The notes below the pieces were generated by a model, which was given only the letters and a program-made list of their open reading frames with translations, was not told where the DNA came from and did no database searches. From NCBI GenBank assembly GCA_021234155.1, contig JAJEKV010000071.1, positions 7,047,054-7,111,053 on the forward strand: a stretch of 64,000 nucleotides of DNA, read 5' to 3'. This document shows positions 37,043-47,138 of the stretch, piece after piece. Each line of letters begins with the position of its first letter. The first letter of the stretch is position 1. The position numbers and the translations under genes were made by a program. Source of the DNA: Isoetes taiwanensis. Taxonomy: Eukaryota > Streptophyta > Lycopodiopsida > Isoetales > Isoetaceae.

Positions 37043-37289
37043 TGTAGGAGCTTGTTCATATTATTTTATAGTCCCTATCACATACATCCATTCGATTAAT
37101 ATTTAGAGTTTGTCATTCATGATTTCCCACGACTCTTCCACCGGGCGCAATATTCTAGAGTTTATGCATAGCCCCCATTAGTGGCACACCAATGCTCGAC
37201 ATTGTTACTCATTCACATGTTAATTCTTTCAATTTTTATGATATCAAGTTCAAGCATGGAAAAACATGATTGAGCAAATCTTGTCGCTT

Positions 37290-37303
37290 TATGCCTTGGC
37301 ATA
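37290..37303. repeat. Conserved 14-bp palindromic motif of the array unit
   Basis: TATGCCTTGGCATA (stem TATGCC/GGCATA, two-base loop) lies between the two tRNA-like sequences. It recurs at 38085, 42978, 43039, 46455 and 47392, and with one change at about 34243 and 48280. It is followed by ATCATTTGTTTG in most copies. Confidence 0.7.
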
Positions 37304-37453
37304 ATCATTTGTTTGGACTTATTAGAAGAACAACCATTCCCTACACCTTATTGTACGACCACGATATTTTTTGAGAATCGGATTATGAGATGCATTTAAT
37401 TGAGTTTGTTGTATGTGCTTGTTAATTAAGAAGGTATTCATTTGTATTACTTG

Positions 37454-37523
37454 TGCATTGGTGGTCTAGTGGTAGAATAGTACCCCGCCACGGCATGCAC
37501 CGAAGTTCGATTCGGCCAATGCA
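37454..37523 (+). tRNA. tRNA-Gly (anticodon GCC), possibly decayed
   Basis: 70 nt. Acceptor arms GCATTGG/CCAATGC pair perfectly with A as discriminator. The A-box region TGGTCTAGTGGTAGAATAGT is identical to plant tRNA-Gly. Anticodon GCC is at 37487-37489 in CCCGCCACGG. The 3' half of the anticodon stem (GGCAT instead of GGTAC) no longer pairs well, and the T arm CCGAAGTTCGATTCGG has a loop one base short. Together with the Ser copy at 36961 it forms the only uninterrupted unit. Function is doubtful. Confidence 0.6.
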
Positions 37524-37581
37524 TCCCTGTGGTTCAACTCTTCTAATTTTGTTCTTGCCAAAAAAGAAGCAAGACATGTTG

Positions 37582-37583
37582 AT
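37582..37583. other. Empty Helitron insertion site (unit junction)
   Basis: CATGTTGA|TAATGACATAAGG is intact here. The same two half-sites flank the elements 34548-36798 (both sides), 40723 (left side), 32279-33717 (right side) and about 44224-45903 (both sides, with three extra T on the right). Confidence 0.92.
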
Positions 37584-37759
37584 AATGACATAAGGATAAT
37601 CGAGCAATCGATTGCACCATAGGGTGAGAAATGAGATCAAGCTAATCTTGCTCTTCCAACCATCAAACATCAGAATGAGAGAATAAATGACTAGCCAAAT
37701 CCTATCCTCCTAAATATCTCAATGATCTAAGAAGTATTGGAAGTATTCCACACGCGGGA

Positions 37760-37840
37760 GTGGATGTGCAGAGTGGTTATTGGGCATGACTAGAAATCAT
37801 GTGGGCTTTGAAAAAGATAGGTTCAATCCTATCATCCGCG
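37760..37840 (+). pseudogene. tRNA-Ser(AGA)-like pseudogene
   Basis: The start GTGGATG pairs with CATCCGC at the end (one wobble), and the D and anticodon arms (GACTAGAAATCATG) are kept. The variable arm is replaced by TTTGAAAAAGA, and the T loop GTTCAATCC lacks the G of the B box. This should abolish TFIIIC recognition. Confidence 0.75.
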
Positions 37841-38249
37841 TGTAGGAGCTTGTTCATATTATTTTATAGTCCCTATCACATACGGTCCATTCGATTAATA
37901 TTTAGAGTTTGTCATTCGAAAACGCGAAAGGGAACGGGAAAATATTCTAGAGTTTATGCATAGCCCCCATTAGTGGCACACCAATGCTCGACATTGTTAC
38001 TCATTCACATGTTAATTCTTTCAATTTTTATGATATCAAGTTCAAGCATGGAAGAACATGGTGATTGAGCAAATCTTGTCGCTTTATGCCTTGGCATAAT
38101 CGAAAGGGACTTATTAGAAGAAAAACCGGGGGAAAAGGGATCTTATTGTAGGGAAACCAGGATATTTTTGAGAACCTGGATTATGAGATGCATTTTATTG
38201 AGTTGTATGTGCTTGTCTTATAATATAATGTTTTGATGTGTTGTAGAAA

Positions 38250-38990
38250 AAGCCCTAAAAAAGGAAGAGGAAAAGGGATTGGAAAAAAGACCTAAAACGA
38301 GGGCCATAAGAAGAATGGAAATTGGAAGAGTATTGGGCCTAAAAGCGGTCTCTTGAGGAAATACTTCCCCACCCATTCGTTGAGCTACATTGTATTCTCC
38401 ATCGGGCGGGGAGAAAGCCTCCACGAGGGGTTTGAAAAATGAGGAAAGGTAAAAAGAAAAGGGGGAAAGGGGACCATGAAAAAAAAAAAGGATCTTATGA
38501 AAAGGAAGGGAAAGGAGATTATAGGGGATGGAAAAGGGAAAGAAAAAAAAAAAAGGAAAAGGGAAAGGGAAAATATAGGGAAAGGGATTCTATGGAAGGA
38601 AAAATGAAAGGAAAAATGGAACTTCATGGGAAAAGGAAAGGCTATTGGAAAAGAAAAGAAGGAAAGGGGATGAAAAGCTTGAATGATGGGAAAAGGGAAG
38701 GAAAAATTTCAAACGAGGGTTTTGGAAAAAGTAAAAGGAGGAAGGGAACTCTGGGAAGCTTTGAAAAAAAAAAGAAGAAGGGAAAAAAAAGGGATCAAGA
38801 AAAGGGAAGGAAAGGAGAAATTGAAAAGCTGGGAAAAGGAACGCTCCCGGATCAAAATAAGAAAAGGGAAGGGAAAAGGGAAAAAGGAAAAATTCCACCC
38901 CGAAAAATTTGAGGAATTTCAAAACCGAAGGAAAAAAAAAAGGAAAAGGGAGGGAAGAGGGAAAAGATGGAAAAAGAAATAGGGGAGAAA
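38250..38990 (+). repeat. Polypurine-rich tract, interrupted
   Basis: A/G-rich on the + strand but with more T and C than the other tracts (for example TTATGAAAAGGAAGG and CTTGAATGATGGG). It looks like ordinary sequence invaded by GGGAAA words, or a decayed tract. Confidence 0.7.
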
Positions 38991-38999
38991 TTTCGTTGG

Positions 39000-40500
39000 T
39001 TGTTTTTTGCTTGCATGTATAGAAATGGTAAAAGAAAAATTTTGTTTGAAATTGTATGCGCAAATAAGGTCAAAAAAAAAAGGCATGCTTGCCTTCTAAA
39101 GGGGGAAAGGGTCTTGCCATTCTGGGGAGAACTGAGAAGGGAAAATTTGCCTCAGGATGCTCATGCCACTATAGATGAATTGAGCTCAAAAAGCAAAGGA
39201 GAACTCTTATAGTGAATTTTGATTGTGCTCTTCAAGGGAACTAATAAATTGGCTTTTAGAAAAGCACAAAAAATGGACAAATCAATCGATGAGTATATAA
39301 ACATGGTGTGGGCATTAAGGGGAATCCGATTATGCTTGAATTTGCCCCTCTTCATGGTGTCCATAGGGGATGGAGGCCTCATTTGCATTTGGAATGGAAA
39401 GATGGACACCATGTAAACATGCTAAAAAAGAAAATGAGGGTGCATTAAGGTCTTCTGAAACTTTAGAAAAGAGCTTTGGTGTTCTCCATGAAAAGGGAAA
39501 TTGATATGATAAGATTTTAAACACAAGAAGGTTTGTTTGGGGGATGGTATGCCAATGGAAGGTAAAGAAGGGAAGCAACTTAATTTTTTATATGCATCCG
39601 TTATTCGATCTTATCACGGAAGTTAAAGGCAATGACAATTGACCAAAAGAAAGGGCTTAAGGAAGGCAACTAGAGTGCATATTAGGGAAAGAAAAAAATG
39701 AAGTTGTTAATGGGGATATAAGATCATTCACAATGATAGCATGTGATTGCCAAGATTAGAGGTCAAATGGAGATCCTTTTGGGGCTGAAATTGAAATTGT
39801 TTAAGTTGCCTTTTCAACTTGCATTTGTTTGAAGTTGAGCTTCTTGAGATTGCCATGTATGGACCGGACTCAAACCAACCTAGAGCATTTTGTAGTTGAT
39901 GAAGATTTTATACAAAAATTATTTTTCCTGTCTTTTATGCTTGTGAAATTTCCACACATTTTGGGGGAAATAATTTGAACAATTGTCCGGGTCAATGAAT
40001 TCCGCTAGCACATGCTCAAGGATGTAGGATAATTATAATTCTTTTCTTTTCCATGTTGGTCAATGATGCCTTTTATGGTGTAAAATCCTTTTTACTTTTG
40101 TATTTGTATTCCAAGAAGATCCAAGTGGACAATTCATGTCTTCCCTCCGCAATGGTTTAATATAAGCATCCACGGTAACTTTTCCATTTCTATTAAATAA
40201 TAAATTCTAACGAATAATGAAATGATACAATTTGGCAAATGACAAAAAGGAGGGTTGTTTTCATAATTCCTTTCTAAATGCAGCCCCCAATCCATACTAA
40301 ACTAACTATGTGCAACTATAATCCAAGACACAAACGCGACAAGCCTTGAAAACTAATGAATTGCAACTATTGTAATCTGAGATTCAAATCATATGCAATG
40401 ACAAAACGATTGACAAGCCAAACTAATGAATTGGCAACTATTGTTTTGACTTTATTAGAATTCAAAACACATACACCTTTTTGGCATATAACATATTTTT
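39000..40500. other. Non-tract interior of the atypical insertion, no gene recognised
   Basis: Short open frames (38967-39212 +, 39219-39416 +) give unremarkable translations without motifs. ACTAATGAATTG(G)CAACTATTGT is duplicated at about 40354 and 40423. Confidence 0.4.
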
Positions 40501-40571
40501 TTGATGCCAAAGAATTTGATTGGGCACCGTATGTGCTTGTTAATTAAGAAGGTATTCATTTGTATTACTTG

Positions 40572-40645
40572 TGCATTGGTGGTCTAGTGGTAGAATAGTA
40601 CCATGCCACGCCAGATGCGGACCGAAGTTCGATTCCGCCAATGCA
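40572..40645 (+). pseudogene. tRNA-Gly(GCC)-like pseudogene
   Basis: Acceptor GCATTGG/CCAATGC and the A-box region are intact, and TGCCACG contains anticodon GCC. Four extra bases follow the anticodon arm (CCAGATGCGGACC), making 74 nt instead of about 71. The T arm CCGAAGTTCGATTCCGCC is mispaired. Confidence 0.7.
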
Positions 40646-40722
40646 TCTTGTGGTTCAATCCTTTCCATTTTGTTCTTGGTGCAAGAGCCAAAAAGAAGAT
40701 TTAATACATTAAACCATGTTGA

Positions 40723-42210
40723 TCTTATATTATAAAGTTTTAGCGTATGTCATGAATCAAACCCTAATTTAGATAGTTGAGATATTTGGTTACATTCAAG
40801 GCCGAAATTTATCGCAAGTCTTCCCACCACCATGATTGGCTATGCTCTAATCTCTCAAAGAGGAAAGGGAAAAAAAAAAGGCAAAGTGAAAGGCAAAAGG
40901 CATGGGTAAAAGGGAAAGAAGGAAGAGGAAAAAGGAAAGGGAAAATAGCACGGGAAAAGAGAAAGGAAAAGAAAGGGAAAAATGGAAGGAAAAAAGGACA
41001 CTACAAAAAGGAGAAGAGGGAAAGGGCGAGGACAGGAGTAAAAGGGAAGGGAAAAAAGGGAAGAGGAAAAGGGTAGAGAGAAGGGAAGGGAAAAGGAAAA
41101 GGGAAAGGTAAAGGGAAAAAAAGGGGAGAGGAGGTGGGGAAAAAAGGGATGGAGAGAAGGAAAGGGAAGAGGAAAAATAGAAAAGGAGAAAAAGGAAAGG
41201 AAGAAAAGACACGAAAAAAAGGGAGGGAAGAAGGGAGGGAAAAAGGAAAGGGAAAGGAGAAGAAAAAGGGAGGGGGAAGCGGGGAAGGGAAGGAAAAAAA
41301 ACATAGAGAAAACTGAAAGAGGGGTAGGGGGAAAAGAGAAGGAAAAACAAGGAAGAGGGAAAGTGCGGGAAAGGGGAAAAAGGGAAGGTATGGAAAAAAA
41401 GGAAGGGAAAAATAATAAAGGAGAAGGAAAGGGAAGGAGAAAATGCATGAAAATAAAGGGAAGGAGGGTATTGAAAAAAGGAGAAAAAAAAGTGGAAAAA
41501 AAGGATATAGAAAAAGGGAATGAGAGAAGGAAAATGGAGGGGTAGAGGGAGAAATGGGAGAAAAAAATGGTACATGAAAAAGTGGAAGAGAGAAAGGGCT
41601 GAGAAAGGAGGAAAAGGGAAGGGAAAAATGCCATCGGAAAGGGAAAAGGAAAGGGGAAAGAGAAGCGAAGGGAAGGGGAGGGGAGGAGAGGGGATGGAAG
41701 AAAAGGAAAAAAGGGAAAAAAAGGGGATAAAAGGAAAAGGGAAATGTGGAGAAGAAAAAAGAGAATGAAGGAAAGTAAATGGAAAAGGAAGAAAAAAATG
41801 AAAAAAAGGGGTGGAGAAAGGGTGAAAAGGGAAAAGGAAAGGATAAATAGAAATGGGAGAAAAGGGAATGCGAAATTAGGTTAAAAAAAAAAAAAAATAG
41901 GTGAAGAGAAAATCAAAAAGGGAAAAGGGAGATTGTATGGAATAGTGGAAAGAGAAAAAAGATAAAATGAAAAAATAGAACGGGAAAAGGAAAAGAAAAA
42001 AAGAAAAAGCATAGAAAGGAGAAAAAGAAAACATAAAAAGGAAGGGGAAGGGGAAAAGGGAATGGAAAAGGGAATGGAAAAGGAAGTGAAAATGTGGTCA
42101 AATGCTCTTAAAAGAGCATGATTGAAGAACTTGAATTCATTTAGAAAGGTGCCCGTTGTATAGGAAAAAGCCAAAAAGCTAAAGGGAAAATGAGAAGGCT
42201 CCAAAGGAAG
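40723..42210 (+). mobile_element. Helitron with polypurine tract, array-inserted, 3' end decayed
   Basis: It begins TCTTATATTATAAAGTTTTA directly after the array half-site CATGTTGA. The CCCTAATTTAGATAGTTGAG, GGTTACATTCAAGGCCGAAA and CACCACCATGATTGGC words place it with 32279-33717, to which its tract aligns closely. After TTGAATTCATTTAG (about 42141) the expected hairpin and CTAG are replaced by AAAGGTGCCC and purine-like words. The end is therefore uncertain, between about 42210 and 42290. Confidence 0.8.
40855..42100 (+). repeat. Polypurine tract
   Basis: A/G-only on the element's sense strand. Shared marker words with 32405-33600 run throughout (for example GGAGAAAATGCATGAAAATA near 41430 and 32970, and GATTGTATGGAATAGTGGAA near 41931 and 33467). 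This shows inheritance of the whole tract rather than independent slippage. Confidence 0.9.
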
Positions 42211-43207
42211 TCATATAGAAAGAAAGGGTAAAAAATTAAATGTCATATATTAGGAACTTATGCATACGCACGTCGTTCAAAAATGTATTGAATAACTATT
42301 TGAAATCATATAAAAAAATCACATTAACAAATTTAAACTGATATATCAAATTTCCAAGGACATACCATCTTATAAAACTCAAAATACTAAGCAATTAGTT
42401 GGACTTGGATATTTTGTCTGACAAAAAAGTTTAATCCTAAAATATGTAGGTTTTTAGTACCATGGAAAAAAATAGGGTAAAAAAAATCATATTATCATAT
42501 TTAAGCCAAGATCATTTACCATCTTGTGTATTGGCGGTTAATAGTGTGAGAAATGGGAAAATATCATGATAATTATACGCTTGAAAACCATGTCAATATA
42601 CAATGAAAGAAAATAAATGACAATCAAATACTTATCCTCCTAAAACTTGATGATAAGAAGAAATAGTACTTATCGATAATTTAAGTTGTTACAAAGACTA
42701 GAAAAAATTGGTTTCTTTACCATGTCACAAAACTATCATTGGCTTGTCACCTTAGAAAAATATTTGATGAACCCCTAACACATAATGCCCATTTATGAAT
42801 TTATTTAGACCAATAAACCATATAAGAAAATTCATATTGGTTCAATTTCTAGAGTTTGTGATGCCAATCTATTTGCATAAAAAATTCGAGCAAATAACAA
42901 TAGTAGCATGTTAATTTGTCCAATTTTTATCCAATTAAGTTCAAGCATGGAAAACACTCATTGAGCAAATCTTTGCTTATGCCTTGGCATAATCATTTGT
43001 TTGACTTAAACATGATTTGGAGCAAATCTTTGTGCCTTTATGCCTTGGCATAATCATTTGTTTAAAACTCTAGTAGAAGAACAACCTTCAAATAACAAAA
43101 ATTGACCTAATTATTTGATCTTTTTTTTGAGAAGAGAATTATAGGTATTTGATTGAGTTGGTTGTATGTGTCTCCAGGATGTAGGTATTCATTTGTATTA
43201 CTACGGT
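42211..43207. repeat. Eroded array unit, tRNA-Ser region not recognisable
   Basis: Array words appear from about 42540 (GTGTGAGAAATGGGA, ACTTATCCTCCTAAA, CTAGAGTTTGTGATG, AGCATGTTAATT). The tRNA-Ser position is unrecognisable. TTGAGCAAATCTTT followed by TATGCCTTGGCATAATCATT is duplicated within the unit (about 42961 and 43020). The first 300 bp do not match the array. Confidence 0.55.
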
Positions 43208-43276
43208 GCATTGGTGGTCTATTGGTTGAATAGACCGCCAATTTTGCATTTAATTCGAAGCACTCTCGCCAATGCA
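43208..43276 (+). pseudogene. tRNA-Gly-like remnant
   Basis: GCATTGGTGGTCTATTGGTT opens the copy and CGCCAATGCA closes it, so the acceptor stem survives. The anticodon and T arms are scrambled (GACCGCCAATTTTGCATTTA). Confidence 0.6.
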
Positions 43277-43528
43277 AAATTGAAGCTCAATTCACACAAT
43301 TTGTTCTTGGTGCAAGAGCCAAAAAAATGATTTAATGCATTAAACCATGTTGATAATATGACATAAGGATAACCGAGAGCAATTGTTGTGGATATAGTGT
43401 GAGAAATGAGATTTATTTGTCATTTGCTCTTCCAACCATCAAACATCACAATGAAGAGAACAAATGATAGCCAAATCCTATGTCTAAATATTTCAACTGA
43501 TAAAATGAAATGTTATTCCACGACCTGC

Positions 43529-43608
43529 TTGGATGCCGATAGTGGTTATTGGGCATGACTAGAACTAACATGTGGGCTTTAAACAGAAGTTGATCGTGAA
43601 TATCCACG
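43529..43608 (+). pseudogene. tRNA-Ser-like remnant
   Basis: AGTGGTTATTGGGCATGACT, AGAACTAACATGTGGGCTTT and the end TATCCACG are left. The T arm (AGTTGATCGTGAA) is no longer a B box. Confidence 0.6.
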
Positions 43609-43714
43609 CCCTAGCTTTTTTCATTTTGATTTTATGCTCCCTACACAGGTCATAAGATTAATATTTAGAGTAATCTAAATTCCAACTGACTTTTAAAATA
43701 AACAATTCTAGAGT

Positions 43715-44223
43715 TGATGAAAGGGGAAAGTGGAACCAAACGAAAAAGGTACTCAAAAAAACATGTTAATTCTTGATGGGGAAACGAAAGAGAGAAATGA
43801 TGGGAAAAGGGAAAAAGGGATTGAGAATATCTTGTCGAAAAAGCCTTGGAATAATCAAGGGAAGGAGAAGGGGAAGATTGAAAAAAAAGGGAAGCTTTTA
43901 AGGAAGGAAAAATCATTTGTTTGAAAAATTAGAAGAAAAATAATTCCTACAAAAAAGGGGAACAAGAAAAGGTGAAGGTATAGAGAGAAGGAAAAAATGG
44001 CATGGGATTGAGAAAGGGAAAGGAAAAGGGAAAGGTATTCATTTGGAAAAGGGGTGCATTGGAAAGGGGGTCTAGTGGGAAAAAAAAGTACAAGAAGAAA
44101 ACGGCATGGGAAAAGAGAAAGGGAAAGGGAGAGGGAAGGGGAAAAGGGAGTAGGAAAGGGGAAAAGGGAACTTTGTTCTTGGTGCAAGAGCCAAAATGAG
44201 GAAAAGGAATTAAACCATGTTGA
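43715..44223. repeat. Mosaic of array unit and purine strings
   Basis: Array words occur in correct order with GGGAAA-type strings between or in place of the missing words: TTCTAGAGTTGATG, ACATGTTAATTCTTG, ATCTTGTCG, CCTTGGAATAATC, AATCATTTGTTTG, GGTATTCATTTG, GTGCATTGG, GGTCTAGTGG, TTTGTTCTTGGTGCAAGAGC, TTAAACCATGTTGATA. A tRNA-Gly ghost lies at about 44053-44118. It looks as if the unit were partly overwritten by purine sequence. Confidence 0.7.
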
Positions 44224-45903
44224 TAAGACCTATAGGGTTGTTTTATGGCCGAGGGTATTTTTCCATCAATCCCTAAATCTAATGGTGTGGATTTGATTGG
44301 CTTAATCGAATGGTAATGATTAAATCTAATGGTGTGTGGATTTGATTGGCTTAATTGATGGTAATGATTTTATTGCAATATTGAAGAAAGAAAAAAGGAG
44401 ATACAAAAAAATGGAAAAGTGAAGGGACAAAAGAAAAGGTATAAAGGGGAAGAGGAAAATAGGGGAAAAATAAATAGATAAAAGGGGGAAGAAGAAAATG
44501 GTGAGGAAAAAAAAGGAAGGGAAAAGGGAAAAAGAAAGGGAAAACAAAGAGGGAGAGAAGAAAGGGCAATGAAGAAAGTTTTAGGAAAGGAGGAAAAGGA
44601 AGGGACAAGGGGTTATAATCATGAAAGGGAAAGGAAAAAGAAAAATGAATGGGAAAGGGAAAAAGGAAGGAAATTTGTGGGCATTTGAAAATTTAAAAAG
44701 GAGATGGCAAAAAGGGAATTGGGAAAAAGTGCTATATATAGGCTTTCTTTTGAGAAAAGGGGAAATCTTGTGCAAACTTGAAAAAGTAAAAAGAAAAAAA
44801 AAAGGAGGTAAACCCGGGAAAGGAAAAAGAAGAAAAGGATGGAGAAAGAGGAAAAGTTGAATATGGAAAAGGTGGCGAAAAGGAAACGAGGACAAATGGA
44901 AATTTAAAAGGGAAAAGGAAAAGAAAAGGCAGAAAAGAAAAAACTTTTCCAAAGGGGGGAGGTTAGGGAAAAAAAAGAAAAATGGGCATGGAAAGGGTTG
45001 AAAAAGAAAGGAATAGAAACACGAGGAAAAATGGGGAAGAGGAAGAGAAAAAAGGGAAAGAACGGTGAGGAGCAAATAAGTGATAGATAAAAAAAGGAAA
45101 AAAAAAGGAGAATGGAGGAAAGGGAAGGAAAAAGGTAGGGGGAAAAAAAAGGGGAAGAGGAAAGGGCCCCTATTTTTTGTCTTCAAAGGGGACAAGGAAA
45201 TGTGGAGAGAAGGGAAGTGATCAAGGCATTCAAAAGATGAAAGAGGAAGAAAACAAAGAATCGCCATTTTACATCTTCGGACCGCAAAGATGCTACATAA
45301 ACTGAGGAAAAGGAGAGAGGGAAATAGGGAAGGGAAGGGTTGAAGGGATTTTTTGCTCGGGAAAAGAGAGAAAAGGGAAAAAGGAAGGAAAAAAGGAAGG
45401 GAAGTTCAAAAAAAAAAGGGGAAATTTGATGAGAAAGAGAAGGGCATGAGCTATCGTGGGAAAGGGAATTTTGCAAAAAACGGGAAGAACTGGGAAAGGA
45501 TAAAGGGAAGGAAAAAAACATTTGACCACATCAAAAAGGGGAAAGGCAAAAAGGATCCCTAGAAGTGGAAAAAAAATTGGAAGGGAATGACTAAAAGGGG
45601 GATAAAAGAAAAGGGGATCCATCAAAAAGCTTAAAACTCAAAAAAATGTACAATGACAAAGGAAAAAGAAAAGTGTGTAGGAAAACATAAAAAATAGGAA
45701 AAGAAAAGGGAAATGCAGAAAAGCAAAAGTGCAATCCCAATGTTGATCCCATACTGGTGCCCAAAATCTCTTATAGCCCAAAGCCGAATTGGGCTTAGTT
45801 TCTATTATTTAAGATTTATAAAAAGGAGCTTTGAACCTTGAACACAAAGAAATAACAATGGTTCCCAACTTATGCACAAAGAACCCTCAAGAAGAATTAC
45901 TAG
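44224..45903 (+). mobile_element. Decayed Helitron with purine tract at the array junction
   Basis: The left flank is CATGTTGA. The first bases (TAAGACCTATAGGGTTGTTT) only loosely resemble the family start. The right end has AACTTATGCACAAAGAACCC, then AAGAATTACTAG, followed by TTT and the array half-site TAATGACATAAGG. Position, 3' words and CTAG support a Helitron whose 5' terminus has decayed. A 51-bp tandem duplication (AAATCTAATGGTGTG, GATTTGATTGGCTTAAT) sits at 44272-44370. Confidence 0.6.
44380..45720 (+). repeat. Polypurine-rich tract with T interruptions
   Basis: A/G-rich on the + strand, with T-containing words such as AATTTGTGGGCATTTG and ATGAGCTATCGTGGG. Less pure than the 27-36 kb tracts. 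The reverse-strand open frame 44581-45267 is an artefact. Confidence 0.8.
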
Positions 45904-46089
45904 TTTTAATGACATAAGGATAACCGAGCAATCGCAAAGTTATAGTGTGAGAAATGAGATGGGTTAATCTTGGTCTTCCAACCATCAAACATCACACAAT
46001 GAGAGAGAACAAATGACTAGCCAAATCCTATTAGGTTCCTAAATATTTCAATGATCTAAGAAGAACAGCAAAAGTATTCCACATGCCCC

Positions 46090-46177
46090 GTGGATTGCCA
46101 GAGTGGTTATTGGGCATGACTAGAAATCATCGTAGGGCTTTGTCGCAAATAAACAAAAAATCAAATTATCATCCACG
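46090..46177 (+). pseudogene. tRNA-Ser(AGA)-like pseudogene
   Basis: GTGGATTGCCAGAGTGGTTA and GGGCATGACTAGAAATCAT are intact, and the 3' arm CATCCACG remains. The variable arm and T arm are replaced by an A-rich stretch (CAAATAAACAAAAAATCAAA). Confidence 0.7.
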
Positions 46178-46701
46178 CAGTAGGAGCTTTTTCATATTAT
46201 TTTATAGTCCCTATCACAAACCCCCATTCATTAAAATTTAGAGTTTGTCATTCGGATTCCCCACGCTTACTCTTCCACCGGACGCAATATTCTTTTATAT
46301 TAATGCAATTAGCCCCCATTAGGGGAAACAAATGCACTTACCCTTGAAAATGCTTTATTTACACTGGGCACATTCACATGTTAATTTTCAATTTTTTATG
46401 ATATCAAGTTCAAGACATTGAAAATGGCGCCACCGGATTGAGCAAATTTTACGATATGCCTTGGCATAGTTTCATTTGTTTGACTTTGCCTTCTCTTCGA
46501 TTGAGTTTCGCGATGATTAAACATGATTTGGCAAAATCATAGTGTTTGGACTTATTAGAAGAATAACCATTCCTACATCTTATGGCTTAACTATCTTCGT
46601 AGTCATTTTTTTGAGAACAAGGTGGTTTATGAGATGTATTTGAGATGAGATGGTTGTCACTGTGTTGTTAAGAAATAGGATATTCATGACAAGCAATTTG
46701 T

Positions 46702-46782
46702 GCATTGGTGGACTATGTTTAGAATAGTCACCGGAATACGTGTTTGAAGGCACCCGAAGTTCGATCCGACAGACTTTAGCAT
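46702..46782 (+). pseudogene. tRNA-Gly-like remnant
   Basis: GCATTGGTGGACTATGTTTA, GAATAGTCACC and CGAAGTTCGATCCGAC survive. The acceptor 3' arm and anticodon stem are lost. Confidence 0.6.
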
Positions 46783-47051
46783 GGAGAAGATTCAATCTTT
46801 CTGAATTTTCCATTTCTGATTATGGCAAGAGCCAAAAAAATATTGAATGGATCAAACAATTGTTTCACAAAGAATGACATAAGAAAAATTGAACTACACC
46901 CCCATGTGCTTGAGCTGCTTTTGAGATGGTTAATCTTGATGAGATCCAACCATCAAAAATAGTACAAGGAGGAGAATAATTTTAAATGAACTTGTCTACC
47001 CTAAATTATTGGCCCGATGAGCTAAGAATAACATGGGCTTATTCCATAGCC

Positions 47052-47138
47052 TCGGATATTATCATAGAGTGGTTATTGGGCATGGTAGAAATCATGTGGG
47101 CTTTGTGACATTAGGCCCTAAAAATGTTCAAAAAGTTG
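47052..47138 (+). pseudogene. tRNA-Ser-like remnant
   Basis: AGAGTGGTTATTGGGCATGG, TAGAAATCATGTGGGCTTTG remain. The acceptor arms and B box are gone. Confidence 0.6.

Larger units (their letters stand above)
38216..40528 (+). mobile_element. Atypical Helitron-like insertion with 11-bp flanking repeat
   Basis: It splits an array unit inside TTGTATGTGCTTG|TTAATTAAG. The left end TCTTATAATATAATGTTTTG resembles the family start. The right end GATGCCAAAGAATTTGATTG, then GGCACC, resembles the 3' hairpin of 34548-36798, but ATTACTAG is missing. GTATGTGCTTG is present on both sides (38205-38215 and 40529-40539), which a standard Helitron should not produce. The interior has a purine tract (about 38250-38990) and then ordinary AT-rich sequence with a 70-bp internal duplication (about 40345 and 40415). 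No gene is recognised. Confidence 0.6.
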
